From positions 1 to 21,835 of the forward strand of contig NXFV01000397.1 of the NCBI GenBank assembly GCA_002803225.1: a stretch of 21,835 bases of DNA. The letters run 5' to 3'. Position numbers and translations under genes: made by a program. Within the stretch, counting starts at the first letter, position 1. Every line of letters starts with the position of its first letter. Of the stretch, positions 8,630 through 19,760 are shown piece by piece. The notes under the pieces were generated by a model. That model had not been told where the DNA came from, did no database searches, and saw nothing but the letters and a program-made list of their open reading frames with translations. This stretch comes from Gamarada debralockiae. Taxonomy: Eukaryota; Ascomycota; Leotiomycetes; Helotiales; Hyphodiscaceae.

Positions 8630-9050
8630 TAATATATATATCCTCTTTCCTCAACGACTACAATATCTCGGTTTCTTCAGCGATTTGGTTTTCAAACTTC
8701 AGCATATACGATGGCATACAGCGAGTGAGCGGGCTGGTTCTGATTCCCGCCTTAGACATAACTTCATCACGACCATCACGACCTCTTCTCCTCTTTACGG
8801 CGCATTTTGTATCCAGGCGGAAAACGGCAGCATTCTCATGGCGTACATTTGATTTTCAGCGACGGACGGGAAAAAGGCTCTTGGGACCTCAGGACAAAAC
8901 TGGCTGGCAGACTCCAGATTTCTTGTCTTTGTGATTTGATGAATCATATCTCTGCGAAGCTATGGATATACCCCAACCCCTTTTGATACTTGGCAGTTTT
9001 TATTCCCATCAATTGATGGTTGAACCTGTACATATCGATCCAAGAAAGAT

Positions 9051-9056
9051 AATAAA
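9051..9056 (+). terminator. Possible polyadenylation signal of the DUF3602 gene
   Basis: AATAAA occurs 422 bp after the stop codon, in the first A-rich stretch downstream. Fungal poly(A) signals are loose and this hexamer may be chance; it would imply a long 3' UTR. Confidence 0.25.
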
Positions 9057-9064
9057 GAAGATCC

Positions 9065-12000
9065 CTAGATCTCAATTCTCAAACATACTCCGCTCATGTG
9101 CTTCGTTGCGTTGACTGAATTTGCAAGTGCAAGTGCAATTCCATCTTTTTCGGTCACCGACTCGCCCGGAATCAGGCATCTTTGATCGCTCAAGCCACAA
9201 GCCCTTTTAAGTCTTGACCAAGCCTCCCCCTCAGTCAGAGGGTCAGTCAAAATGCGCCATTTGTCAAGCCAAGGCTAGGCCTGCGGGCACCATTCCGTAA
9301 TGGAAACTCTCCCTTTAGCTTTTTCCCGTCGAAATGCGGGGAGACCTAGCTCATGTAACGTAATGGCCTTCCGCGGCTGGACGGCGTGCTTTGGAACATT
9401 TCAAGTCCCCGAGCCTTTGCTTTTTCTGGGCGTTGAGGGGTTTTGACAGCTCATATGATACCTTGAAATGGTGAGGCGGTGAGGATGTCAATTGCTGGTT
9501 GCGGTTGAGCGTTTGAAGACTTGGGATCTCTGGGCCAGTGATGGATGACTGGCGGGTTGATAGGATCCAGATGGTGGTGGCTTAAGGAGCGAGGGCAAGT
9601 CCTTGAAATTTTGCTGATCAAAGGGAGATGGAGAAGAGTACGAATCAGACTAGACAACCAAGAACAGGAGATAGGAGGACAGAGCCGCCTTGTCCTTGGT
9701 CAATCTTGTCGAGGAACGGACTCTTTCCGATAGATGATGCATCAGATGAGAGCATTTATGGATAACAAGAAGAACGACAGCGATAAAATAATCGCCAACG
9801 AAAGACGAAGAGAGAATGGAGACGGCCGGTTGGTAGAGGCCGCCGCAAGGAGCTAGGACGCAATCCAGAATCACAGGGCGGGAGTCTCGTCAAAGCCTCC
9901 TCCAAGCCCCGAACTTGATTCACCTGGGCAATGGTGATTCTCTGATGAGGAAACAGGCGAATTGAGATTCGGTCTGCTTTTACATGTGGAAATCGTATTT
10001 GCAAATGGTCCAGAATTCCTGAAGTGAATCAAATCATTTAAGAAAGATCAAAATTAAACCACCAATCCTCTTCTTCCACCTTCTCTTACCACTCCAACAT
10101 GTTCACATACTCTCAAACATGATGTGTCCTTTAAACTTTCAGAATATGGAGCCGAAGAAAGGCCTCTCATTCAAGAGCGCCCTTCTCAATCAGCCTTCAA
10201 AAACAGGACTGGCGAGAGCTTCAAAGCTCGTGGGAACACAAAGCGCTGTCTCCTTATTGTGTCCGCTGAACACGGTCGATGATATTCTACAATACCGCTG
10301 ATTAATACACCAACGTTTGAAAAACGGACCACCAACAGTGCTGTTACTATGCGACCGAGATCGTCATCCTCGAGATGTACCAACGAAACAAATTTTCTGC
10401 GGATCCTCCAAATACATGTTGCGCGAGAGATTGTACTGAAAGTTGAGGACGAGATTTTCGAGATCCATGGAATGACGACATCTTGGAAGTGGCATTATTT
10501 GCAGAAGCCAGTCGTTGTGGGGCAGAACTCAAACATTATGATTATGCGGCAATTCCTCCCTCCCTCTTGCTCTGGAACACGGGAAGATAGACAAGAGGCT
10601 GTTTCTGTAGTTGGACGACAGCGAGCTGTCATGTTATTGTCGACACTGCCGACTGTCGACCGTTCACGAGACACAGTTCGTGCATGAAAATCTGCGAGAA
10701 AGCTACAGAGCAGGTGCCTCCTCTCTACACACTCTGTGATCCTCTGTACTTTCTGTTCAAATAATTCTCAGCCACGTCCACCTCGATTCCCATAGAACGC
10801 TTTGAATTGTAGTGTGGCATTTTTAAATGACGTACATTCATGTTGAAGCTCCAATTTATCGGGTCAATGGCCTCTTGAACACTCTCAGCTCTCTCCTTCT
10901 GAGTGAATAATCAATCTCCGAATGTTTTCCCTTCTCCTCCCTTGGTCCCTTTCGCCGGCTTTACTTTTCTGGTTTGGCGAAGGGTAATATCTCGCTGCCA
11001 CCTAACTTACATATTGCGTATGGAAGTCCTCTCGTCAAAAGGCTGAGCTTGGTGGAAGGAACTGGTCAGCACAACCTGTTCTGCAGTGACAACTTCCCCT
11101 TTCGAGGATTTATACAGAGCACACAGGAATGACAATGGGAGTGAAAAAAGGAAACAAATTAACAACCATAATTCCGAAGGCAAAGGAACACAGGAGCAAC
11201 TGGGTGGTGTATCTAGTATTTTGAAATTTTCTGGGAGTAGAACTATGGGTCAAGAAAGTGGTGGCCAAGTCTGGTACTGAATCTGGGAGAGAGTGACGCT
11301 TCATTCAGTGCCTCCAGGGAGCCTAGTCTCAAGGGATACAAATCGTGAAAGGAGTTGATTGGAGTATGTTTTTATAGTACCACATGAAGAAACGAAATTT
11401 GAACCGTTATACGGAGATACAGTATTTTCGCAGGCCGCCAAAAGGCAGCAGACCCGATACATGCCTAGTTGCGAAGCTTATTGTGAATATGTTCTAGCTT
11501 GCAAAGGACTTAGATTCGCTGAAATCGGAAGGCTGGGCAACTGTGGAAGGTGAAGTGAGCCTTCGAGAGTGAAACCAACCCTGACGACAAAACCAACGTC
11601 AATAATGAAAATATTCTCCGGGCTCCTTGGCTTGGACGTTTAAACTCTTCTTCATATGTATGAATATAACCATAGCTAAAGCTGATATCAGGGAAGCACA
11701 GAAGACTAGGAACCGTACTGCGGTAGTTACGTCGTACCGTACCGCTCTGTGCTTGTGGATCTGCCATCTTGAATGCAGATGATTTTCGGGGCTCTAGGGG
11801 CCTACATCGCGATTTATATCTGAAAATAAAGGGGTGGAGATGGGGAGCGAAGACACGACCTCATCGTGCTCACCGTTGGGAGTGGGGCATTACCCCTCTG
11901 TTTCTCGAATTTCGCTGGGGATGGTGTGGGATTGCAGAGCTCCTGTACGATGCTGATTAGGTGAATAATGGACCTAGCAAATATAATGATCCCACCTCGA

Positions 12001-12464
12001 GAGCGATGCTTAGAATTTGCAGAAAGCAATTGGGTGGAAACAGTCACCTACCTTTCACGAACGCTATTTTCTGCACTGACAATACAATGCAACATATTCG
12101 AGGCATCTACAACTTTAGTATTTTCATAGACTTGAAATGTTGGATGAGGGGTGTCGCATCAAGAACTCTACAATCTGGAGAGCCGACGAAAGGTAGGGAC
12201 TAGTCAGCCATGAGCCTTATCACTAGCCATTCAATGTCCACAGTTTGCTATTTCCATTGATAATTGATCGTTGGACAGACGTGGGAGGCCAAGTTGAGAT
12301 GTATCTGGCCACTCAAGTAAAAACTAGTCATTTCTGGATATAAGATGGAACGCTACCCGTCACCGCAAACGTCGCAACTATAAATGTAGACGCCAGACGC
12401 GGCCGGGAGACGACTCAAGCTCCCGGTCAAGGTCTTTTCATGGTCATTGCCTGGAAAAGGCATT
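9065..12464. other. Gene-poor stretch of normal base composition
   Basis: No frame here has a recognised domain. The longest open frames are about 60 to 112 codons, overlap one another on both strands and lack clear fungal starts. At 10349-10687 a 112-codon plus-strand frame overlaps another plus-strand reading that contains LFAEASRCGAELKHYDYAAI, which is protein-like but short and bounded by stops. I could not assemble a spliced gene. The region is not AT-rich and shows no obvious RIP skew. It may be regulatory, hold a non-coding transcript, or contain a diverged gene invisible without homology search. Confidence 0.5.
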
Positions 12465-12644
12465 CTAAAGAAACATGGCTACTTCACAAGCTATATCCTT
12501 GGGGATTGTGAAGCAAGTGCTTCGTACTCCTTGGGGTGAGGGTTGCCGTGGAACTCTCAAGCGTCGGTAAAACGGAACGACGAGAAGATGAGCGACAACA
12601 ATAACACAGACGACAGTGACAAATAACCCAATAGGTGAAAGCAT
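12465..12644 (-). CDS. Possible small membrane protein, unrecognised
   Basis: From an internal ATG at 12644 the frame encodes 59 residues. It begins MLSPIGLFVTVVCVIVVAHLL, a good single membrane segment, followed directly by a basic stretch (FYRRLRVPRQP) as in a type II/III membrane anchor. A longer version starting at 12740 adds 32 polar residues. No family is recognised. It could be a true small protein, the first exon of a longer gene, or chance. No intron signals linking it to neighbouring exons were found. Confidence 0.22.
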   Translation of the reverse strand: MLSPIGLFVTVVCVIVVAHLLVVPFYRRLRVPRQPSPQGVRSTCFTIPKDIACEVAMFL

Positions 12645-12740
12645 TGTCAAGGTACGATTTAGGCTTTGATTTGGGCTCAATTCAACGCTCTGGGAATAAA
12701 CTTGGTGTTGAACTGAGGTTCGTATGTAAAAACATGCCAT

Positions 12741-13366
12741 TACCAGGCTTCTATTCGCGCTGCCGCTGCCACATCTCCAGCCTCGTCAATTGGGCTACCT
12801 TGACCGAATAATTCTTGACATATGATACATCAGAATTGAATCAGGGCGCCAAGCCCGCTGGTGCTGAGTAAGGAGTTTTAAGTTTAACGTAAATGCTGTG
12901 TCAGAACACAAACGAATTGCTACTTCGTAACGAGTGATTATGAAGCCCAACCTGCGGGAAACCTGGTCCACCTGGCCCTACCCTAATTAGGTCTATACAA
13001 TCAAGTAGGTTGGTCTTTAAACCACTTTCGCCAGCGAATGCTATTTGTCCAAACACTCGACGTGCAGCAGTCTTTCGTGGTCGTTGCTGCTTGAAGAAAA
13101 CGAAGACAGCAACAGAGCAAAGAGGGGTGTGGAGAGGAAATTGGGTTTGACGGTCCCGGCGATGTGCCTTCGACGCAGTAACTTTGATTGACTGCTCATG
13201 ATTCGAACTCTTTCAATCCTTCTGAAGCAGCGTTCTCGCTGCCTAAAGATCCATACAAAGGCACCGACCAACGGGTTTCTTTCTATTTCAGGGTAGGTAT
13301 CTGGAGGTTTTCTCACTTCCACTTAGAATAGACATCTCCGGAGGTTTCTCAAAACCCAAAGAGCAG
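12741..13366. other. No confident gene
   Basis: Only short overlapping frames are present, including a 93-codon minus-strand frame at 13041-13322 without recognisable features. The right end probably carries the promoter of whatever is transcribed through the CT-rich leader that follows. Confidence 0.45.
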
Positions 13367-13389
13367 TTGAGAGCACTTGCTCACCAAAC

Positions 13390-13660
13390 AAAGTTTGCAC
13401 TTGCTTCTCTCCACCTCAGCCACATCCACCATCATTATCAGCTCAATCTCCACCTCCACATCACCACAACAAACACGCGTACCCCTCCCCCTCCAAATAA
13501 GTCGCGTCCCCGTCGCGTTCAACCCCTCTTGGGACCATATTTCCGCTCCGCGACTCACTGCTTGCTCTTGAAGCGATTGCAAATTTCCAAATATTTTGCC
13601 ATCCGTCTCGTGTGCGTCCGCAATCGCTCATCACAATTTCGCCAACACAGCCAATGAAAC
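13390..13660 (+). promoter_or_regulatory. Long C/T- and CA-rich probable 5' leader
   Basis: The plus strand here is rich in CCACC, CATCAC and CTCC runs and poor in ATG, which is typical of long 5' UTRs of fungal regulatory genes. Chance frames through it give low-complexity His/Pro/Ser-rich peptides. A 7-codon frame starts at the end of the leader (ATG near 13654), followed by the 30-codon frame at 13682. No large downstream coding exon could be found in the next kilobase, so this may be the leader of a non-coding or short-peptide transcript. Confidence 0.35.
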
Positions 13661-13681
13661 AACTATTACCCCATTAAGCGA

Positions 13682-13774
13682 ATGCAATCGCTGGCCTCGC
13701 TTCCTCCTGCTGCTTCTGAAAAAGCACACGACATGCATCCTCAAAAGCGGCCCTGCAGGCGGGAACTAGGCTAG
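13682..13774 (+). CDS. Possible 30-residue ORF or first exon
   Basis: The frame reads MQSLASLPPAASEKAHDMHP and ends with a basic tail (KRPCRREL) before TAG. It follows the C/T-rich leader directly, so it is the first ATG frame of more than a few codons on that putative transcript. It may be an upstream ORF, a small protein, or the start of a spliced gene whose next exon I could not locate. No family is recognised. Confidence 0.2.
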   Translation: MQSLASLPPAASEKAHDMHPQKRPCRRELG

Positions 13775-15267
13775 TGTCAGGGGGAGAGTTTTGAGTGGGT
13801 GGCCAACGAGCTTCTCATTTCCGAGCTCGTCGGGGTTTGTCCTTCTCCCACGAGTGACATGATTTCTGGACGAGTTTTCGGCGGTGGTGTTTGCTCACTG
13901 AGAGAGTGAGATTAAGGCTGGAAGTTCAGCGCTGATGTATGCGTACCGATGTGTCCGAGTATGAACCATGCGATTCGATACTTTACGCTGCGCAGTATTT
14001 CAGCTGCTGTCAAGTGCCTTCATACCTCGATATCCTGTACTGTCGCGCAAACGCAAATCAATGAATGGTTGATGCTGCATATGCGCTCTGCGCTGTCCTG
14101 GCAGATGTGATGCGATATTTGTTTATCCCGCCTGTTTGTACGGGCGGCTAGTAACTTAAATAACGATGACTAGGCGCGACGAACTCCAGATCCATCTCCC
14201 CTATCGGCAGCAATTTCCATATCCAAGAATATTGAATCATTGAGCCGGATTCCGAAGCAAGGGTCTCTCTGGCTTTATTTTGTTTATATCACGAGTAATA
14301 GAAGAAATAGAATGAATGGTTGGCGGCTGATATGATTGCGAATGTGATTGATGTCTGTGGGAATTGGTAAAGAACGATCTCAGCTGCTTCGATCCGATCT
14401 TGAATTGTGACGATGAAGGCGAAACGCATGTCAGATGTGATTCTGCGGGAAGGGCGTTGGAATTTGGGAGGCGGGATAGATGGCGCCAAGACGGTTACTA
14501 GATATGTTTCGTGCAGCAGACAGGAAAACAGGGTTTCAGATTCAGAAGGAAAAGGCGTTGAGGCTTGGGTTGACTAGGTGTGGAGGTGGAAATTTGACGG
14601 GTTCACGATTTGAACTTGGGTTCTGGACATAGATAGAAGAGAAAGGGTGCTGGGCCAAAACTTGGACTCCGAGCAATGATTGCCGTCTTCAAATCTACTG
14701 TACAATAGAGACAGGCGCAAGCACTGTTGGTATATATTTCTTAATGAAGTCCAATAAACACTCCCAGCGTTAAGGTCATTAATGTAGAAAAGTCTATAAT
14801 AAACCCATGAATCAAATCAGAGACCACCGATAAGCAAAAACGTATTTCAGGTGGAACAAGTGTTGTTGTATTTGCCAGACTCCTTTTCCTCCCTGACGAG
14901 ATGATCCAGAATCAAGAAATTATTAAACACCAACAGACACCATGATTGTCTCGAGACACCTGAAGACCGCACACTTTGGGGGTATAGGAATCCTCGCGCC
15001 GAACGGGCCGCTCTCGAGACCACACAAGCAATTACAAGAAAAGTATGCGACACCTGCATGCGTGGCCGTGTCGTTATTAGACGTTGAAAGACTCCATAGA
15101 GCAATGCAAGAACACCATGATTAAGCCCAAAGACCAGCCACTCAAATCCTACTCCGTCTCTCCTGACCACCACTTTCCAGCCGCTTTTCCTCCGTCATGA
15201 ATTACCGAGTTCCGCGATGAGATTCGTGCGTTCGTGACTATCGGATTGCGAAAGGAGGTGGATCCGC
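13775..15267. other. No confident gene
   Basis: Scattered frames of 60 to 108 codons on both strands show no domain, signal peptide or intron pattern. The part next to 15268 should contain the 3' UTR of the GPI-anchored protein gene, which is on the minus strand. Confidence 0.45.
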
Positions 15268-16103
15268 TTACAAGAAGTAAGCGGCGAGGCCAAGAAGGCC
15301 GGCAAGGCCTGCACCAGAGACAGCAAGGCGGTCTCCAGACGAGGCACTGATGGGAGTTGCGGTGGCAGAAGTCTTAGCGGACGTCGTGCCAACGGAGCCC
15401 TGGGAGGTGGAGGCTGCCTTGGTGGAAACAGCGACAGTGGTGCTGTTGCCGTACACTGGGGCGCTGGTTGGGACGCTGGATGGGGTACTGCGGGAGAGTT
15501 AGCAAAATATTGCGGAAAACCGTTTGGGAAACAGTACGAGGAACAGCTGGTGGAAATAACAACGCTTGGGGAATGGTCAGAGCGTGTAGGTATGTAAGCA
15601 GCAAGGTAGCACTTACGATGAGGTGGTAACAGGCTTGACGATCGTGCAGGGGCATGGGGCGGTGAAGGTGGTGGCCTAGAATTCTTGTCAGCTTAAATCC
15701 AAAGAAATCGAGCTCGAGAGTTTGCTGCGGTTGTGTGAATGTTGTTTTTTCATCCCATGCCTTCCGCCACAAACTCTTCGTCGCTCAAGTTCCCCATATT
15801 CCGAATGAGGCGCCTTACCTCAGTGATAGTATAGGTCGAGCCTCCAATGGTGAGAGAAGTAGCCGCTGGGCAGTAGGTGGTGTACGCGGTAACAACTGGA
15901 CCTTGAGTTAGCATAGCTTCTTTTGAGTAACCAAGTACGGTTCCGGATAGGCGAGGTGCAGTTCACAACTCGCAACTCCTGAACTTGTCGGCACTTGGAA
16001 CAAAGGACTGAGAATACGAACTTTCGGTGGTGTAGGTTACGTTGTTCCAGGCAGAGACTGCGGTTGCTGCAGCAGCGAGGGTGGCGAGGGTGGAGAATTG
16101 CAT
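15268..16103 (-). CDS. Secreted GPI-anchored Ser/Thr-rich wall protein, four exons
   Basis: Four exons on the minus strand, 16103-16022, 15895-15819, 15675-15617 and 15487-15268, encode 145 residues. The introns (126, 143 and 129 nt) start GTTCGT, GTAAGG and GTAAGT. They carry CTAAC, CTGAC and CTAAC branch sites just before the AG acceptors, and all phases join cleanly. Residues 1-18 are a signal peptide (MQFSTLATLAAAATAVSA). The mature part contains YTTEIVTAYTTYCP and GGSTYTITEATTFTAPCPCT, a pattern with Cys residues shared by small fungal cell-wall proteins such as the clock-controlled CCG-6 type. A Ser/Thr/Ala-rich linker follows, then a hydrophobic C-terminal tail (LAVSGAGLAGLLGLAAYFL) after SASSG, as in GPI-anchor signals. 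It is expected at the plasma membrane or cell wall, heavily O-glycosylated. The start is supported by CAAGATG context and the signal peptide. The exact family name is less certain than the gene model. Confidence 0.88.
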
Positions 16104-16285
16104 CTTGACGGTTGTTGATGGTATTAAATTACTTTAAAAGTAATTGAGAGTGTTGGGAGTAGTTGAAGGTGGTTGATTGTGAGGATTGATGTACGTTTGG
16201 TAACGAGTGTAATTGACTAAAAGTCAGGTTGTTTTGGAAAAGCGAGTGTGTGGGTGAAGATTCGAAGATGAGATTGGGGGGGAAG

Positions 16286-16294
16286 TTTTTTATA
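16286..16294 (-). promoter_or_regulatory. TATA box of the GPI-anchored protein gene
   Basis: On the minus strand TATAAAAAA lies about 183 bp upstream of the ATG at 16103, followed by a C/A/T-rich leader (CAACCACCTTCAACTACTCC). Further upstream, between 16430 and 16850, AGGGG/CCCCT pentamers of the stress-response-element type recur several times; these may be chance. Confidence 0.45.
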
Positions 16295-16303
16295 ATGGGC
16301 AGT

Positions 16304-18879
16304 GGCCAAAAACATGGATCTAGCGTGAACTTTGGGAGACTGCAGATATTGCCTCATTAGGCTTGAGACGAAAGGGAAAGGATGAGCTAGGATTCGTTGA
16401 CGGGTGAATGGGATTGGATGGAAGGCAACAGCGAGGCCCCTGTCAGTCACTGCGCTGAAATTTTGTGGTGCCTTTTAGGTAAACTTGCCAGGGGTCTCTC
16501 CGTACCGCGCAGCTTCCAATTCCAGATCTCTCCAGGGGTCAGACCTTTTTACGAAGTGAAAGGGAAGATTAGGGAGTTGCCATGGGATGAGGTTGGGGAT
16601 GGACGGATGTGATGAACCGTTGTAGAGTTCTTCGAACAAAAGCGCGGTCTTGCATCCTGTCAATTGTTCTGCTCTGTACAGTCCTTTTGCTTCTTATCTC
16701 TGAGCATCACTATGGCTTGCACGCACTATCAGTTTGGGTAACACAGCAGGAGTGACCTTCTCTAATTTCAACTCTTTTCGCCCGCTGGGCTTTTCCTTGG
16801 TTCGCTTATCAACGTTGCATTGCGCTGGACTCCCCTAGCTTCAGGGGCAGAAGGGTGCAGCAGATGGCGTAAGGAACCACTAAAACACTAAAATCGTGCT
16901 ACTGTAGGTTCACTGGGTTGATTAGGATCTCAGCCAAGCGAAAGAGCGATTTCTCGTTGGAATTATCCATATGGCTAAATTGGGATGGCAAAGTCTCCAT
17001 ATTACTTCGTTATCGGTAAGGCCGTAATCTCGTTTCGCGGGGGGTGTGCTGCTGTTATTATTTTCTGGGTGGCTCGCCGACAGCCATGCGGCGTGCGATG
17101 TATTTTCCTCCTCGGGGATTGATGAAGGTACTTTTTGATTACGATGTAGCTTTTCCTCGTATGAACCTGGATACAATCTGCCAATTATGAACTTCACCAC
17201 TACAGTACATGCGCTGCTCAAATCGGGGGGCCATCAGATAGTAGGATTCTTGCGACTACCTTGTCGTCTTGCCAGTTGCCACCTTCCGACAAATCATGCA
17301 TCAGCGTTCGAGCGCACAGAAAGGGCGGCAAGACCCCATTCCTGTCTGCATGTGCGATATTACTGGATTGCGGATAGCTTCAACAACCAAGCTCGTGATA
17401 CGACCTTTGATGAGGATATCAGACCGATAGAATCAAGTTCGAATATTTTGAAACTTCGTCACCGTGAACCTCCTTCTTTCGCTGGGGCTCTCCCAAAACT
17501 TGTATCGGAGCGTGGCGTTCAGGAGCTTCTCCAAGTCTTTGGATGCTCATGCCACTCTTTTCCGACACGCGACACCTGTCTCACGGGCTTTACCTCACCT
17601 GTTCGTCCTACAGTAGAAATTAATCGGATATGAAGCTCGTGTTCCCATCATGCCACGGCCATTTCATCTTGGAACGCAGGAAGAACTTCCCCATCGCCAT
17701 ACCAAATTCTCCGCGATCTCCGCGTGAAACCTCTTCTCAAAAATAGCAGCGCAGAGGAGCCGCTACATTTTTTCCACACAGAGATCTGGAGCGCACCGTT
17801 CTGCCTGCCCTCATTGGGTGGCTGGTGGATCCCATCAAATTTCCCATCCGGACAGCGAGATTTGTTGGTGCAGTCGGGCTTGTCCGTTGCTCGGCGGTTC
17901 TGGCGGCCAATCCCTGCTCGCGACCTCCAAGAATAGAATCGATAGATTGAAGATCTCGCTTTCATTTTGTCCAGAACATTCTCTCATCAAAAAGCGCTGC
18001 GTCTTGAACAATTGTAACGTTGGATTTGAGATTATTAATATGAACGAGATGACTCCTCAACACGAGAAAATAAAGATAAAGAGCATGGAACGTTTTTCTC
18101 GGGGACGATCACCAGTACCTGCGCAAGCGGCAACGACCAACGAAATGGCAGTAATGCCTCACACTTAAAGCGGCATACTCGCTATGGATGTTGTTTCCTT
18201 GCTATCCATGATCGCTTCAGCGCGGATCACCCACTTAACGACTCAACACCACGAAATCACGATTCACGATTCATGTAAGGTTTCTGGAACTCCGAATTTG
18301 TTGAATTTTGGAGCATGTTTTTCATCTTTGCACTTTGCAGGAGAGCCGTGGAAGGAACTCATAGGATCGACATGCAGATTCTGTGCATTGAGGTAGACCT
18401 CAAATACCGGAGCACTTAGAAGTACCGGTAGATAAGAATCACCACATCTCCATCATCGTTTGAGAATTCTTCGCTATGGCAGTCAGTTGACACATTGGTG
18501 CCTTCGTGATTTTATTTTAAGTGAGTTATGAGGTAAGGGTGGACAAATTTTGGTTCCTTTCACCGGTTTTCCCTGCTTATCAGGACTGCCAAGTACCCAG
18601 TCCTGGAGCCTCAATGACGTATTACCAAACCCACTTTCTGTTGATGTGGGGTATTTTTGGACATCCCACACTGCCAAATGGTCCAAATCGAGTGAACGAT
18701 TCAACACATCGGCTATCGTATGATGATGCTTAAAGGCAAAGCATTGGCATGGCAACATTAGTGGAATGGGTTATGGAGGTACGAATTGTGGAGGGGAACG
18801 GACGGTGTGAGTCTGCTGCGGCGGTTTATTCATTGAGTAGACTCTCACCTGCTCACTTCATTCCAACATTCCCAGATGC
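16304..18879. other. Long stretch without a convincing gene
   Basis: Upstream sequence of the wall-protein gene occupies the left part. Beyond it are overlapping short frames with no recognised domain. The best candidate is the 148-codon plus-strand frame at 17187-17633, listed separately. A 99-codon minus-strand frame at 16922-17221 overlaps its start and is hydrophilic (EEENTSHAAWLS, PENNNSSTPPAKRD), but it has no support from introns or family resemblance. Confidence 0.45.
17187..17633 (+). CDS. Unrecognised 148-residue open frame
   Basis: This is the longest uninterrupted ATG frame between the DUF3602 gene and the right-edge TPR gene. It encodes a mixed, Cys- and Arg-containing protein with no membrane segment, signal peptide, coiled coil or known motif. 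The more protein-like part is residues 70-130 (TTFDEDIRPIESSSNILKLR and ALPKLVSERGVQELLQVFG). The opposite strand also has a readable stretch (SKDLEKLLNATLRYKF) in the same place, so the coding strand is uncertain. It may be non-coding. Confidence 0.22.
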   Translation: MNFTTTVHALLKSGGHQIVGFLRLPCRLASCHLPTNHASAFERTERAARPHSCLHVRYYWIADSFNNQARDTTFDEDIRPIESSSNILKLRHREPPSFAGALPKLVSERGVQELLQVFGCSCHSFPTRDTCLTGFTSPVRPTVEINRI

Positions 18880-19182
18880 CTATTTGTCATCTGGACCCAT
18901 TTCATAGCGGACAAGTTGTGCCACGAAATTGACATAGTGGTCAATCTCTTTCCAGCGCGCTTCATCCTTTTCGGCCCTTCGTGTCAGCTTCTCATTGTCT
19001 TTATTTCGCAGTATATCAACAGCCTTTTGGACCACGTCTTCTCTGAGCGGGTGTCGCGCTGCTATCTCAGAGACTTTGCTGGATTCCTCGAGCAGTGACG
19101 TGATGAATGGATTGAATAGAAAACTGTTCAGACGTTCGCGATCGGCGATGTCAATTTCCAGTGCGATGGCGAATACATTCAT
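18880..19182 (-). CDS. Charged helical protein, unrecognised, 100 residues
   Basis: The frame begins MNVFAIALEIDIADRERLNS and continues with strongly amphipathic, charged sequence typical of helices (EESSKVSEIAARHPLREDVV, VDILRNKDNEKLTRRAEKDE, ARWKEIDHYVNFVAQLVRYE), ending GPDDK before TAG. The composition is clearly protein-like, unlike the neighbouring chance frames. No family is recognised. The ATG at 19182 is chosen because the same frame meets TGA at 19218-19216, just after a well-formed intron acceptor. Either the upstream exon is a 5' UTR, or this is the last exon of a gene whose other exons have been lost or mis-phased. No signal peptide, zinc-finger or catalytic motif is visible. Confidence that it is coding is moderate; function unknown. 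Confidence 0.5.
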   Translation of the reverse strand: MNVFAIALEIDIADRERLNSFLFNPFITSLLEESSKVSEIAARHPLREDVVQKAVDILRNKDNEKLTRRAEKDEARWKEIDHYVNFVAQLVRYEMGPDDK

Positions 19183-19221
19183 GGTGACTGGCCATGTGTG
19201 GTGGGTGGCATGATTTCAGAT

Positions 19222-19272
19222 CTGAAAGGCGGGGTCAGTTCCTCAGCGGCTCAGAGAGGTAGGAGCACTAAC
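19222..19272 (-). other. Probable 5' UTR intron upstream of the 100-residue frame
   Basis: On the minus strand the 51-nt interval starts GTTAGT, has CTGAC 12 nt before the 3' end and ends CCTTTCAG, an almost ideal fungal intron. It lies 39 nt upstream of the ATG at 19182. Neither flanking frame joins in phase to the MNVF frame, so it would be untranslated if real. Confidence 0.5.
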
Positions 19273-19289
19273 AAAGGCTTCTCCGGCAG

Positions 19290-19649
19290 CTAGATACTGA
19301 CAGAGTGATTGAGGACTTGGGTTGGTGTGCGTGAATCGGTGGCTCTTCGACAATATGCGCGATGCGGATCGTTCGTGAAGGAATGCTCGATAAATATCAG
19401 TTCACTTCTAGTAATTGTGGCTGTCGCGTCTTGTTGATGGGATCCGAGCGGAACTGCGTCAAGATTTGGATGTATGTCGGTTCTGGTCAGAGTGTTCGAG
19501 AATGAGGCAGACCACTTGGCGTCAAATTTGAGGGAATGAAGTTGTGTTTTCTGGAAATGAAGGTTCGCTTTGATTCTCGTTGGTGGGGTTTGGACGTTGT
19601 CGAGCAGAAGTAGGCGGGAAAAGTCGATCGTACAGGTGAACTCACTCTT
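19290..19649 (-). other. Open frame without ATG, possible lost exon
   Basis: A 119-codon minus-strand frame with no stops and no methionine runs here (contains KFDAKWSASFSNTL and ITRSELIFIEHSFTNDPHRA). It ends just upstream of the probable intron. It could be an exon of the gene that continues at 19182, although the phases do not join, or a chance opening in the 5' leader. No family resemblance seen. Confidence 0.2.
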
Positions 19650-19760
19650 TTACTCAAGATCAGAAGGATCTCACTACGAATTGAGATTCGCTCCTGGCGC
19701 GGAATAACCGGCTCGCTTGAGAATTATATGGCAGGCTACGACGAACACTCACAGAGTATA

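Noticed and set aside
10349..10687. Possible gene suggested by LFAEASRCGAELKHYDYAAI in a second frame
   Set aside because: The protein-like stretch is about 50 codons between stops, and no flanking exons with proper splice sites could be joined to it.
13367..13657. Plus-strand His/Pro/Ser-rich 96-codon frame
   Set aside because: The peptide is what any frame through a CCA/CAT/CTC-rich leader gives; there is no domain, and the composition fits a 5' UTR.
15374..15772. Minus-strand frame of 132 codons
   Set aside because: It reads through two introns and exon 3 of the GPI-anchored gene in the wrong phase. The spliced four-exon model gives a signal peptide and GPI tail and is far better.
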